From Streptomyces iranensis (GTDB lineage Bacteria > Actinomycetota > Actinomycetes > Streptomycetales > Streptomycetaceae): a stretch of DNA of 64,000 nucleotides. The notes under the pieces were generated by a model. It searched no databases. It worked only from the letters and a program-made list of their open reading frames with translations, and had not been told where the DNA came from. The stretch is from contig NZ_JAGGLR010000012.1 in NCBI RefSeq assembly GCF_017874715.1, positions 248,001-312,000 of the forward strand, in the 5' to 3' direction. Positions 57,431-64,000 of this stretch are shown here, one piece after another (the first letter of the stretch is position 1; each line of letters starts with the position of its first letter). The translations under genes were made by a program, and so were the position numbers.

Positions 57431-58200
57431 GCGGCCGCACCGCACCGCTGACCGGCCGCACCGCGCTTGTCACCGGGGGAGGCAGCGGCCTCGGCCGGGC
57501 CATCACACGGTCCCTGCTCGCCGACGGGGCCCGGGTGGTGATCACGGGCCGCGACGAGACCACGCTCAAGGAGACCGTGTCGCGGCTCGGCCCCCAGGTC
57601 TCGCACCGCGTCTGCGACGTCTCCCGCCCCGACGACGTCGAGGAGCTCGCCCGAAGTCTGACCGGAGAGGAGATATCGATCCTGGTCAACAACGCCGGGG
57701 TCGCCGGGCCGGTGGCACCGCTGACCGAGATCACCCCGCAGGACTGGGACGAGGTCTTCGATGTGAACGTGCGCGGGGTGTTCCTGATGTGCCGGGCCTT
57801 CCTGCCCCCCATGACCGGGCGGGGCGCGGGCGACATCATCAACATCGCCTCGGTCTCGGGCAAACGCCCGCTCCTGCGGCGCACCCCGTACTGCGCGTCG
57901 AAGATGGCGGTCATCGGTCTCACGACCACGCTGGCCGGCGAGGTCGGGCCGCTGGGCGTCACGGTCAACTCCCTCTCCCCCGGGCCCGTCGCGGGGCCAC
58001 GCATGGAGCGCAACTTCCGTCTGGAGGCGGAGCGCACGGGCAGCACCTACGCGCAGGCCGAGCAGGCGTTCGTCGCGCGCTCCGCCCTGGGGCGGATGGT
58101 CACCGAGGACGAGGTGGGCGAGGCCGTCAGCGCGATGCTGCGCATGCGCGGACTGTGCGGGGCCGACATCGACCTCTCCGCGGGGATGGTGGCCCGGTGA
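57427..58200 (+). CDS. SDR-family oxidoreductase
   Basis: A 257-residue classical SDR: T-G-G-G-S-G-L-G-R for NAD(P) near 18, L-V-N-N-A-G-V near 89, and Ser (I-A-S), Tyr and Lys (P-Y-C-A-S-K-M-A) all present. The catalytic set is complete. It starts in the stop of the small ORF and ends in the start of the aldolase, so it is firmly part of the operon. It probably oxidises a hydroxyl to the keto group that the aldolase needs, which is inference. Confidence 0.93.
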   Translation: MSGRTAPLTGRTALVTGGGSGLGRAITRSLLADGARVVITGRDETTLKETVSRLGPQVSHRVCDVSRPDDVEELARSLTGEEISILVNNAGVAGPVAPLTEITPQDWDEVFDVNVRGVFLMCRAFLPPMTGRGAGDIINIASVSGKRPLLRRTPYCASKMAVIGLTTTLAGEVGPLGVTVNSLSPGPVAGPRMERNFRLEAERTGSTYAQAEQAFVARSALGRMVTEDEVGEAVSAMLRMRGLCGADIDLSAGMVAR

Positions 58201-58982
58201 CGGCGCGCGGCACACCGCACCGCAGCCTCAAACAGCGCCTGGCGGACGGCGAGCGGCTGCGGGGCATCCTGCTGCGGCTCCCCTCGGAGACGCTGGTGGA
58301 GATGGCGGGGGTCGCGGGCTTCGACTATGTCGTCATCGACTGCGAGCACGGGCCGGCCGACACGGCGCTGCTTCAACACCACCTCACGGCCGCCGCGGCG
58401 CACGGGATCGACGTGCTGGTCCGCGTGGGCTCGGCTGAGCCGGCGCTCGCGCTGCGCTGCCTCGACCTGGGCGCCGCCGGGCTGATCCACCCGCATGTGG
58501 ACAGCCGCGAGGACGCCCGACGGGCGGTGGCCGCCAGCCACTACCCACCGTGGGGAGAGCGGGGTTTCGCCACCTACAGCAGAGCGGGCCGGTTCGGCAC
58601 GGTCACGGCAGCCGACCATGTGGCCGCGTCCCGCGAAACCCTGGTCGTGGCGATGGTCGAGACGCGGCGTGCCTGCGCTGACGCCGACGCGATCGCCGGC
58701 ACCCAGGGGGTGGACGCGGTCCTGGTGGGCCCCGCCGACCTGGCCGCGGACTGTGGCTTCCCGGAGCCCTGCGTCGTCGACGGGCTGATCGCGCGGGCGC
58801 ACAACGCGGCGCGCGCCAACAAGCGCGCGGTGATGACGATCGTGCCGACCCTCGACGCCGCCCGGACCGCCGAGCGCCAGGGGGCTCAGCTGATCCTCTA
58901 CAACATGGCTCATGTGCTCGTGGCCACCTTGCGCCGCCTGGCCTCGTCCGACAGGACGAGCGCGGCCGAAGACCTCGGATGA
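58197..58982 (+). CDS. HpcH/HpaI-family aldolase
   Basis: A 261-residue class II pyruvate-dependent aldolase, acting on 2-keto-3-deoxy acids or 4-hydroxy-2-oxo acids to give pyruvate and an aldehyde. Seen are V-I-D-C-E-H-G-P near 40, the metal ligands in M-V-E-T (Glu) and G-P-A-D (Asp), and G-L-I-H-P-H-V near 98. A GTG start overlaps the SDR stop. Such enzymes commonly end aromatic and sugar-acid degradation routes. The last 10 codons run into a tandem repeat array. Confidence 0.92.
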   Translation: MTARGTPHRSLKQRLADGERLRGILLRLPSETLVEMAGVAGFDYVVIDCEHGPADTALLQHHLTAAAAHGIDVLVRVGSAEPALALRCLDLGAAGLIHPHVDSREDARRAVAASHYPPWGERGFATYSRAGRFGTVTAADHVAASRETLVVAMVETRRACADADAIAGTQGVDAVLVGPADLAADCGFPEPCVVDGLIARAHNAARANKRAVMTIVPTLDAARTAERQGAQLILYNMAHVLVATLRRLASSDRTSAAEDLG

Positions 58983-59091
58983 GACGAGCGCGGCCGAAAT
59001 CCCCACCTGAGACGAGTACGGCCGAAACCCCGGCCTGAGACGAGCACGGCCGAAATCCCGGCCTGAGACGAGCATGGCCGAAATCCCCGGT
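58952..59091. repeat. 28-base tandem repeat array at the aldolase 3' end
   Basis: Four units with exact 28-base periods start at 58980, 59008, 59036 and 59064, preceded by a diverged fifth at 58952 inside the aldolase gene. Each has GAGACGAGCACGGCCGAAAT as its core. GGCCG and CGGCC within each unit can pair into a small hairpin. The array lies between the aldolase stop and the promoter of the transporter gene; the rest of 59092-59265 shows nothing else. Confidence 0.9.
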
Positions 59092-59226
59092 CCGACCGGC
59101 CGGGGGCAGGCCGCCTTCGCCGACCGACGCGCCCGATGGCGGGGGCGTCGTGTACCCCTGCGTGCCGCGGTGCCGAGCTCTCGGCTGCCGCCTTCCGGGA
59201 CCGTCGCGTTCTCCCGCGACCAACCC

Positions 59227-59279
59227 TTGACGCCCCACATCCGGATCCTTAGCGTTCACGACCAATTCATACGCATGCA
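59227..59279 (+). promoter_or_regulatory. Promoter and LacI-type operator, copy 3 (transporter)
   Basis: TTCATACGCATGCA (59266-59279) is the third operator copy, 29 bases before the transporter start. TTGACG (59227-59232) and TAGCGT (59250-59255), 17 apart, are a likely promoter just upstream. Confidence 0.75.
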
Positions 59280-59308
59280 CACCCCGTCCCCGCGCGATCG
59301 GAGAAGCC

Positions 59309-60655
59309 ATGTCCGCCGCAGCGCCACCCAGCCCAGCCGTCGACTCCCCCCAGGTCGACCTACATAAGCGGAACGCGATACGCCGAGCCATTGGCGCGGG
59401 CAGCATCGGTAATTTCGTCGAACAGTTCGACTACGGACTGTACGGCTACATGGCGCCGATCATGGCTCCGGCGTTCTTCCCCGACAGCGACAGGACCGTG
59501 GCGGTGCTGGGCACGTACGCGATCATCGCCGTCGCCTGCCTTTTCCGCCCGCTCGGCGGCACCCTCGTGGGCCGCTGGGGCGACCGGGTCGGCCGCAAGA
59601 AGACGCTGCTGTGGACCATCGTGGCCATGGGCGTGGCCACCGCCCTGATCGGGGTCCTGCCCACGTACCAGCAGATCGGCATCGGTGCGCCGATCCTGCT
59701 CCTGCTGCTTCGCGTCGTCCAGGGCGCGGTCTCCGGCGGCGAGTATGTCGGAGCCGTCGCGTTCATCGTGGAGTGGGCGGAGCCGAACCGGCGGGCCTAC
59801 TACACGTCGTACGCCTCCAACAGCTGCTTCGTCGGCACCCTCGCGGGCGCCGGTACGGCGGCCCTGACCAGCTGGGTGTTCGAGGGCCAGGCCCTGGACT
59901 CGTACGGTTGGCGCATCCCGTTCCTGCTGGCGATCCCGCTCAGCCTGGTCGGGATGTGGCTGCGTCGTCACATCGAGGAGACCCCGGAGTTCATCCGCGC
60001 GACCGAGGAAGGAACGGACGTCGTCAAGGCACCGGTCCGTGAGGCGTTGCGTTCGCAGTGGCGGCCGATCCTGGTCTTCTGCGGAATCTCGATCATGCTC
60101 GCGATCCTCTCCTACAGCTGGGTCACCTTCTATCCGCAGTACCTGACCGGCACGCTCGACCTGCCGCGCTGGATGGGCCTGGCCTCGAACGCCATCTCCA
60201 TCGCCGTCCTCATCCCGACCCTGCCGCTGGCCGGCATGCTGTCGGACCGCATCGGGCGCAAGCCGATGCTCGTCACCGGCGCCATCGCCTGCATCGTGCT
60301 GGTCCCGATCGCCTTCCGGGTCGGCGAGCACGGCACCTTCGGAACCGCCGTGGCCAGCCAACTCATCTACATCGTGCCGGAATTCTTCCTCACCGGCATC
60401 GTCACCGTCTGCGCGGCCGAACTCTTTGCCACCCGCACCCGGTTCAGCGCCAGCGCCATCGCGTACAACAGCTCGTTCTCCATCTTCATGGGCATCACGC
60501 CGTTCGTCGCGACGCTGCTGGTCAGCACCTTCGACACCATCTACGCCGTCTGGGCCTATCTGGCGGTGGCCGCTCTCCTGGCCCTGGTCGTCGTGAGCGC
60601 CTTCATGACGGAGACCTACCGGAGCCAACTGGGCGCGGACAAGTTCGCCCGCTAG
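59309..60655 (+). CDS. MFS transporter, metabolite:H+ symporter (MHS) type
   Basis: A 448-residue, twelve-helix major facilitator of the MHS subfamily, which imports small organic acids such as dicarboxylates, shikimate, proline/betaine or aromatics with protons. R-W-G-D-R-V-G-R-K-K is the conserved loop between helices 2 and 3 (R-x-G-D-R-x-G-R-K), and Q-G-A-V-S-G-G-E-Y is also MHS-like. The repeat motif recurs as L-S-D-R-I-G-R-K-P. It has its own operator, so it belongs to the LacI regulon and probably imports the substrate. Confidence 0.94.
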   Translation: MSAAAPPSPAVDSPQVDLHKRNAIRRAIGAGSIGNFVEQFDYGLYGYMAPIMAPAFFPDSDRTVAVLGTYAIIAVACLFRPLGGTLVGRWGDRVGRKKTLLWTIVAMGVATALIGVLPTYQQIGIGAPILLLLLRVVQGAVSGGEYVGAVAFIVEWAEPNRRAYYTSYASNSCFVGTLAGAGTAALTSWVFEGQALDSYGWRIPFLLAIPLSLVGMWLRRHIEETPEFIRATEEGTDVVKAPVREALRSQWRPILVFCGISIMLAILSYSWVTFYPQYLTGTLDLPRWMGLASNAISIAVLIPTLPLAGMLSDRIGRKPMLVTGAIACIVLVPIAFRVGEHGTFGTAVASQLIYIVPEFFLTGIVTVCAAELFATRTRFSASAIAYNSSFSIFMGITPFVATLLVSTFDTIYAVWAYLAVAALLALVVVSAFMTETYRSQLGADKFAR

Positions 60656-60724
60656 CACAGCGGGAAGCCCGGCTCCGGCGCCCCGGCAGGCAGCCTCCAC
60701 GACTACCCTCCTGACCATCCACCT

Positions 60725-60738
60725 ACATACGCATTCAC
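60725..60738. promoter_or_regulatory. LacI-type operator, copy 4 (NTF2-like gene)
   Basis: TACATACGCATTCA, 21 bases before the start at 60759, shares CATACGCAT with copy 3 and ATACG with copies 1 and 2. Confidence 0.72.
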
Positions 60739-60758
60739 ACCACTGGAACGGAAGCACC

Positions 60759-61757
60759 ATGCCCCTGGACCCCGTCGCGTACCTCCCCTACAAGGACCCG
60801 GACGACTTCATCCGCGAGGTGACCGACCGCATCTGGGTCGACCGCGACATCGCCTACATCGTCGACAACTACGAGCCCGACTCGATCGTGCACACCAGCC
60901 TCGGAACCGTCGTCGGCCGTGACGGTGTCATCGAAGGCAGTACGATCCGCATGGCCAGCACGCCGGGCCACATCGGCCAGGCGGAGGACGTGGTGTGGGA
61001 GGCGCGCGGCGACGACACCTTCCTCAGCTCCCACCTGGTCTTCTCCGCCGACGAACACCTCGTGGACGGCCGCAGCGTCCGCATCCGCAAACGCACGGTG
61101 GCCAACTGCCTGTACCGACGCGGCCGGATGGTCGAGGAGTGGGTGGTGCGCGACGAACTGGCCGACTGCCTACAGCGCGGCCTGGACCCGGCCGAGGCCG
61201 CTCGCGAGCTGACCTTCCAGGGGTACAGCGGCTCCATGCTCGACGAGCCGCCGCAAGACGTGCTGCTGAACGGGGTCAGCGGTCCGCGTCCGGACGAGTT
61301 CCGTCCCGAGTGCGAGATGGTGCTCGAGTTCATCGACGAGGTGTGGACGCGGCGCCGGCTGCACAGGGTCAAGGACTTCATGGAACGCGATCTGTTCCTC
61401 CACACGATCGGCGACCGGACCGTCATCCGCCCCGAGCGCTATCAGAGCGACCTCCTCGCCATGGTCGGCCCCTTCCCCGACGCGCGGTTCGCCGTCCGCG
61501 ACATCCAGACGAACCACTCCCCGCGGTACGGGGGCCTGCGCGTGGCCGTCCTGTGGACCATGCACGGCAGCTACCGCGGCGTCCCGGCCTTCGGCCCCCT
61601 CACCGGCCGGCCGGTCACGGTGCTCGGCGTCTCCCAGTTCCTGATCCTGGAGGGCCGCATCGTGAAGGAGGTCCGCGTCTACGACGAGATCTCGCTGCGT
61701 GCACAGATCAACGCGACACGCGAGGACGGCTCGCAGGTCGAGGCCAACATCTACTGA
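60759..61757 (+). CDS. Double NTF2-like (SnoaL-type) protein
   Basis: A 332-residue protein made of two NTF2-like domains, about residues 10-150 and 178-325. The first contains W-V-D-R-D-I-A-Y-I-V-D-N-Y and the second V-W-T-R-R-R-L-H-R-V-K-D-F. Single-domain relatives bind polyketides, hydroxy acids or steroid-like ligands as cyclases or isomerases; tandem copies are less common. An operator 21 bases upstream puts it in the LacI regulon. The role is unknown. Confidence 0.8.
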   Translation: MPLDPVAYLPYKDPDDFIREVTDRIWVDRDIAYIVDNYEPDSIVHTSLGTVVGRDGVIEGSTIRMASTPGHIGQAEDVVWEARGDDTFLSSHLVFSADEHLVDGRSVRIRKRTVANCLYRRGRMVEEWVVRDELADCLQRGLDPAEAARELTFQGYSGSMLDEPPQDVLLNGVSGPRPDEFRPECEMVLEFIDEVWTRRRLHRVKDFMERDLFLHTIGDRTVIRPERYQSDLLAMVGPFPDARFAVRDIQTNHSPRYGGLRVAVLWTMHGSYRGVPAFGPLTGRPVTVLGVSQFLILEGRIVKEVRVYDEISLRAQINATREDGSQVEANIY

Positions 61758-61770
61758 GCTCCCCTGACGT

Positions 61771-61808
61771 GGGCGGCCCGCCACCGAAACACCGGTGGCG
61801 GGCCGCCC
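61771..61808 (+). terminator. Strong 16-base-pair terminator closing the regulon
   Basis: GGGCGGCCCGCCACCG (61771-61786) pairs perfectly with CGGTGGCGGGCCGCCC (61793-61808) around six bases, 13 bases past the stop of the NTF2-like gene. Confidence 0.9.
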
Positions 61809-62308
61809 GCGTCGGTGCGTGCACGACCGGGCACCGACCGGGGAGCCGGGCCGGCCCAGGCACGCAGCGAACGTCCGGCTCACGCTGCTGTGCGTCTCCC
61901 CGTGACCCTGCTTTCGCGCACCAGTGCCTGGAAGCCCCCTAAGCCCCACATGGCCCCGCGGGGGCAGGGAGTATTGACACCCTTCAAGGAGTCTGCGCCG
62001 GGACACACGATCCTGCGGGAGCGTCCCGGAGGGCATCGTGGACGGCTACGTGCGCGACAGGCTCGATGAGGTGTGGTGACCCGGCGTCGGTGCGCCAGCG
62101 GTGATGCGGGCCGCGGGTGCTTCTCCGCCGCCGTGAGGCGGCGGCCAGGGGGCGGATCAGGCGGCCTGTGCGAGCTGGTCCCGGCAGGGCCGTCGACGGT
62201 GGGCCTGGTTCACGGTGCAGGCCCGGCCGCCGGGGGCAACGTCTGCCGTGGCGGGTCGGTCGTGCCCGCGGCGGTGATCAGCGCGGGCAGGTCGGTGACG
62301 AGACGCCG
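61809..62308. other. Gene-poor stretch
   Basis: No convincing gene lies between the terminator and the MerR gene. GC-rich frames on both strands have no family features. Confidence 0.5.
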
Positions 62309-62635
62309 TTACGAGGTGGCGCCACGGGTGCGCAGTTCTTCGTTGATGCGCTGGGCTTCTTCGAGTTGGTCTTCGAGGATGATGATGCGGCAGGCGGCTT
62401 CGATGGGGGTGCCGGCGTCGACGAGTTCGCGGGCGCGGGCGGCGATGCGCAGTTGGTAGCGGGAGTAGCGGCGGTGGCCGCCTTCGGAGCGCAGTGGGGT
62501 GATCAGGCGGTGCTCGCCCAGGGCGCGGAGGAAGGCGGGGGTGGTGCCGAGCATGTCGGCGGCCCGGCCCATGGTGTAGGCGGGGTAGTCATCGTCGTCG
62601 AACTTGTCGGCGGGGCGGGCACTGCGAGGGGGCAT
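62309..62635 (-). CDS. MerR-family transcriptional regulator
   Basis: A 108-residue regulator of the short MerR type. Y-T-M-G-R-A-A-D-M-L-G-T-T-P-A-F-L-R-A-L-G-E-H-R-L-I-T-P-L-R-S-E-G-G-H-R-R-Y-S-R is the winged helix with the conserved R-R-Y, followed by the coiled linker L-E-D-Q-L-E-E-A-Q-R-I-N-E-E-L. There is no C-terminal effector domain. Such proteins are common in Streptomyces near stress genes. A long hairpin sits just upstream of its start. Confidence 0.92.
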   Translation of the reverse strand: MPPRSARPADKFDDDDYPAYTMGRAADMLGTTPAFLRALGEHRLITPLRSEGGHRRYSRYQLRIAARARELVDAGTPIEAACRIIILEDQLEEAQRINEELRTRGATS

Positions 62636-62664
62636 AGACCTCTTCTTCCATAGGGACGCGTCGA

Positions 62665-62697
62665 GGGGCCCGAGTGCCGTACCGGCACCCGGGCCCC
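62665..62697. promoter_or_regulatory. 15-base-pair hairpin in the MerR leader
   Basis: GGGGCCCGAGTGCCG (62665-62679) pairs with CGGCACCCGGGCCCC (62683-62697), one mismatch, loop TAC. It lies between the small upstream ORF and MerR on the minus strand and may be a terminator or attenuator. Confidence 0.6.
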
Positions 62698-62713
62698 GAG
62701 CTTTCAACACCAT

Positions 62714-62848
62714 CTACCAGCCGACTGCGCCGGCCTTCTTGTTCCGCTGGTCCGCCTGGGAGGGCGGAAGTGCGGGGATCGCGGATGCGTGACCGGGGAC
62801 CACCTTCCAATCCGGGGCCTGCGGTACCCGGGCGGTGTGCTGCCTCAC
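62714..62848 (-). CDS. Possible small protein upstream of MerR, 44 residues
   Basis: A GTG-initiated 44-codon frame with biased third positions. It reads P-D-W-K-V-V-P-G-H-A-S-A-I-P, then Q-R-N-K-K-A-G-A-V-G-W and a stop. A strong hairpin follows before the MerR start. No family recognised; it may be the tail of a lost gene rather than an expressed small protein. Confidence 0.35.
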   Translation of the reverse strand: MRQHTARVPQAPDWKVVPGHASAIPALPPSQADQRNKKAGAVGW

Positions 62849-63252
62849 CCGGGCGATCCTGATGGCGTCTGCTCCTTACCTCATTCGGTTACTCGGTCGT
62901 ACTGCTGGATACCACGGGTACTGCATGCGGCCCCTGAGGCCGCTCGGCCCGGCAGCCAGTGACGGAACCCAGCCTTGTTCGGCCCCGCCACTCCCCTGCC
63001 GTTCCGCATCCTGCTCGACCTGCTCGCACGGCAGTTCATCTCTGCCGTGCCCTCTCGACTTCTTGGGTACGAGGAAACACTAACCCCCGCACGCATCCAT
63101 GTCTACTCTCGCCATGACAGATTTTCCCCACAGTCAGTGATGGGACTTCTGCCTCGGACACGCACGGAAGAGTGCCATCCGGGATTGAAGAACCGTCCAG
63201 CGGGCACAAGCCCGGCCCGGCGGCACAACCGGCCCAGGCGGGGTGTGAGCGC
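62849..63252. other. Intergenic region before the ATPase gene
   Basis: No gene seen. The DNA is somewhat less GC-rich around 63040-63120, as expected of a promoter region, but no clear -35/-10 pair was found. Confidence 0.45.
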
Positions 63253-63671
63253 GTGAACGACACGACGACCGCCAACACGACAGCCCCCAGGCCCCCTGTC
63301 ATCGTCGAAGACGACAGCCCCGCCGGCATCCCTCGCACCCGCGACGTCGCCCGTGCCTTCGCGGACGCCCTCGACCCGGCCCCGGCCCCCGGGACCGCGG
63401 AAACCCTGGCCCTGGTGGTCTCCGAACTCGCGACCAACGCCCTGCGCCACGGCGGCGGCCACTACACCCCCTCCACCTCAGCGCCACCGCCGACGCGGTG
63501 AACGTCGCCGTCAGCGACCTCAACCCGGCGCCCCCGCGCGAACGCACCCCCGACCTCAACGACGGCACCGGTGGCTTCGGATGGCCCATGATCCGCCGCC
63601 TCACCGGGGCCGTCACCATCACCCCCGGCCCCGGACAGGGGAAGACCATCCACTCCCGCCTCACACGATGA
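63253..63671 (+). pseudogene. HATPase-type ATP-binding protein gene with a two-base frameshift
   Basis: A GTG at 63253 opens an ATP-binding protein of the RsbW/serine-kinase HATPase type found in many Streptomyces paralogues: D-S-P-A-G-I-P-R-T-R-D-V-A-R, and V-V-S-E-L-A-T-N-A-L-R-H-G-G-G as the N-box. After H-Y-T the frame breaks at a CCCCC run near 63466-63472. The frame two bases on continues with H-L-S-A-T-A-D-A-V-N-V-A-V-S-D, then the G-box-like T-G-G-F-G-W-P-M-I to R-L-T-R and a stop at 63671. Two extra Cs would explain the break; it could be a true mutation or a sequencing error. Confidence 0.85.
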
Positions 63672-64000
63672 CCCCGCCCACGAGAGCCTTACGCCGGATG
63701 GCTGACCAACTCGGCGCGCCCCGACGCATGACCAACCTGCGGAGGGCCAGGCCACCTCTCACACTCAGCCTGGCCACCTGAAGCACTCACGGACCAGGCC
63801 GAGCGCTCAGTCCGATGTGACTGAGCGCCGTAGTTCGCGAGTGAGCGCTTTAGCTGGCGGGCTCCGAGCGTTGCACTTGGCGGGCACACGGGTGAAGCTG
63901 CGGTCTTGGCCAGGTGATGGTGGGGCCGCGTCGTCCGATGCACGATGTCGCGCAGGTGCCGTGGCGGCGACTGATGCGTTCGGGGGTGCCCAGGTCAAGT
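63672..64000. other. Window end, no gene recognised
   Basis: No gene supported. Minus-strand frames near 63689-63998 lack family features, and the window ends inside unassigned sequence. Confidence 0.4.

Noticed and set aside
55939..58215. 758-codon minus-strand open frame opposite the LacI regulon
   Set aside because: Shadow of the bicupin, hydrolase and SDR genes.
58952..59091. CRISPR array
   Set aside because: The 28-base units are contiguous with no spacers, so this is a plain tandem repeat.
63253..63671. Programmed frameshift in the ATPase gene
   Set aside because: No known slippery signal besides the C run, and paralogues are normally read in one frame; an indel or sequencing error is simpler.

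Overview
The window is chromosomal DNA of a high-GC actinomycete, most probably Streptomyces or a close relative. Third codon positions are almost all G or C, GTG starts and purine-rich ribosome sites are common, and the gene families (DUF1707 protein, fused isobutyryl-CoA mutase, CebR-type box, GH10 xylanase, MHS transporter) fit that genus. Many small regulator-plus-enzyme modules, decayed genes and transposase scraps suggest an accessory region such as a chromosome arm. No rRNA, complete tRNA, CRISPR array or large biosynthetic assembly line was seen.

Layout. 0-6 kb: the end of a short-chain dehydrogenase (SDR), then a leftward sulfatase module (formylglycine-generating enzyme, arylsulfatase, amidase) with a FadR/GntR-like operator. 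6-10.4 kb: small modules, namely a hydrolase behind a promoter with twin TetR-type operators, a two-gene toxin-antitoxin-like pair, a divergent MarR/NTF2-like pair with twin operators, and an NmrA-like protein. 10.6-13.8 kb: malic enzyme and class II fumarase, translationally coupled. 14.4-23 kb: a TetR-controlled acyl-CoA catabolic cluster (SDR, ADP-forming acyl-CoA ligase, acyl-CoA dehydrogenase, enoyl-CoA hydratase, NCS1 permease, 3-hydroxyacyl-CoA dehydrogenase). 23.8-25.9 kb: a secreted GH10-GH62 arabinoxylan-degrading fusion behind a perfect CebR-type box.

26-33.3 kb: a prephenate dehydratase-like gene, remnants of a sulfatase and a TetR gene, the leftward icmF-3-hydroxyacyl-CoA dehydrogenase operon under an 18-base palindrome, and a beta-propeller-like protein. 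34-35.9 kb: a TetX-like FAD monooxygenase divergent from a TetR-type repressor, with two tet-operator-like palindromes between them. 36-43.8 kb: a patchwork with an AraC regulator whose tail runs into an IS5-type transposase fragment, a cyclase-family hydrolase with such fragments on both sides, an AT-richer orphan membrane protein, a DUF1707 protein, an SDR, and a degenerate tRNA-Pro 3' half that looks like an integration scar.

44-50.4 kb: a LacI regulator divergent from a sugar ABC importer and a GH13 alpha-glucosidase. 50.5-54 kb: a nitrilase-family amidohydrolase, a LysR regulator and a catabolic-type histidinol-dehydrogenase homologue. 54-61.8 kb: the most interesting block, a LacI regulator and six or seven genes (bicupin, alpha/beta hydrolase, a small HisD-like fragment, SDR, HpcH/HpaI aldolase, MHS transporter, double NTF2-like protein) tied together by four copies of one operator centred on ATACG. 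I read it as a self-contained catabolic regulon for an unidentified organic acid or aromatic. 62-64 kb: a MerR regulator, a possible small ORF, and a kinase-type ATPase gene broken by a two-base slip in a C run.
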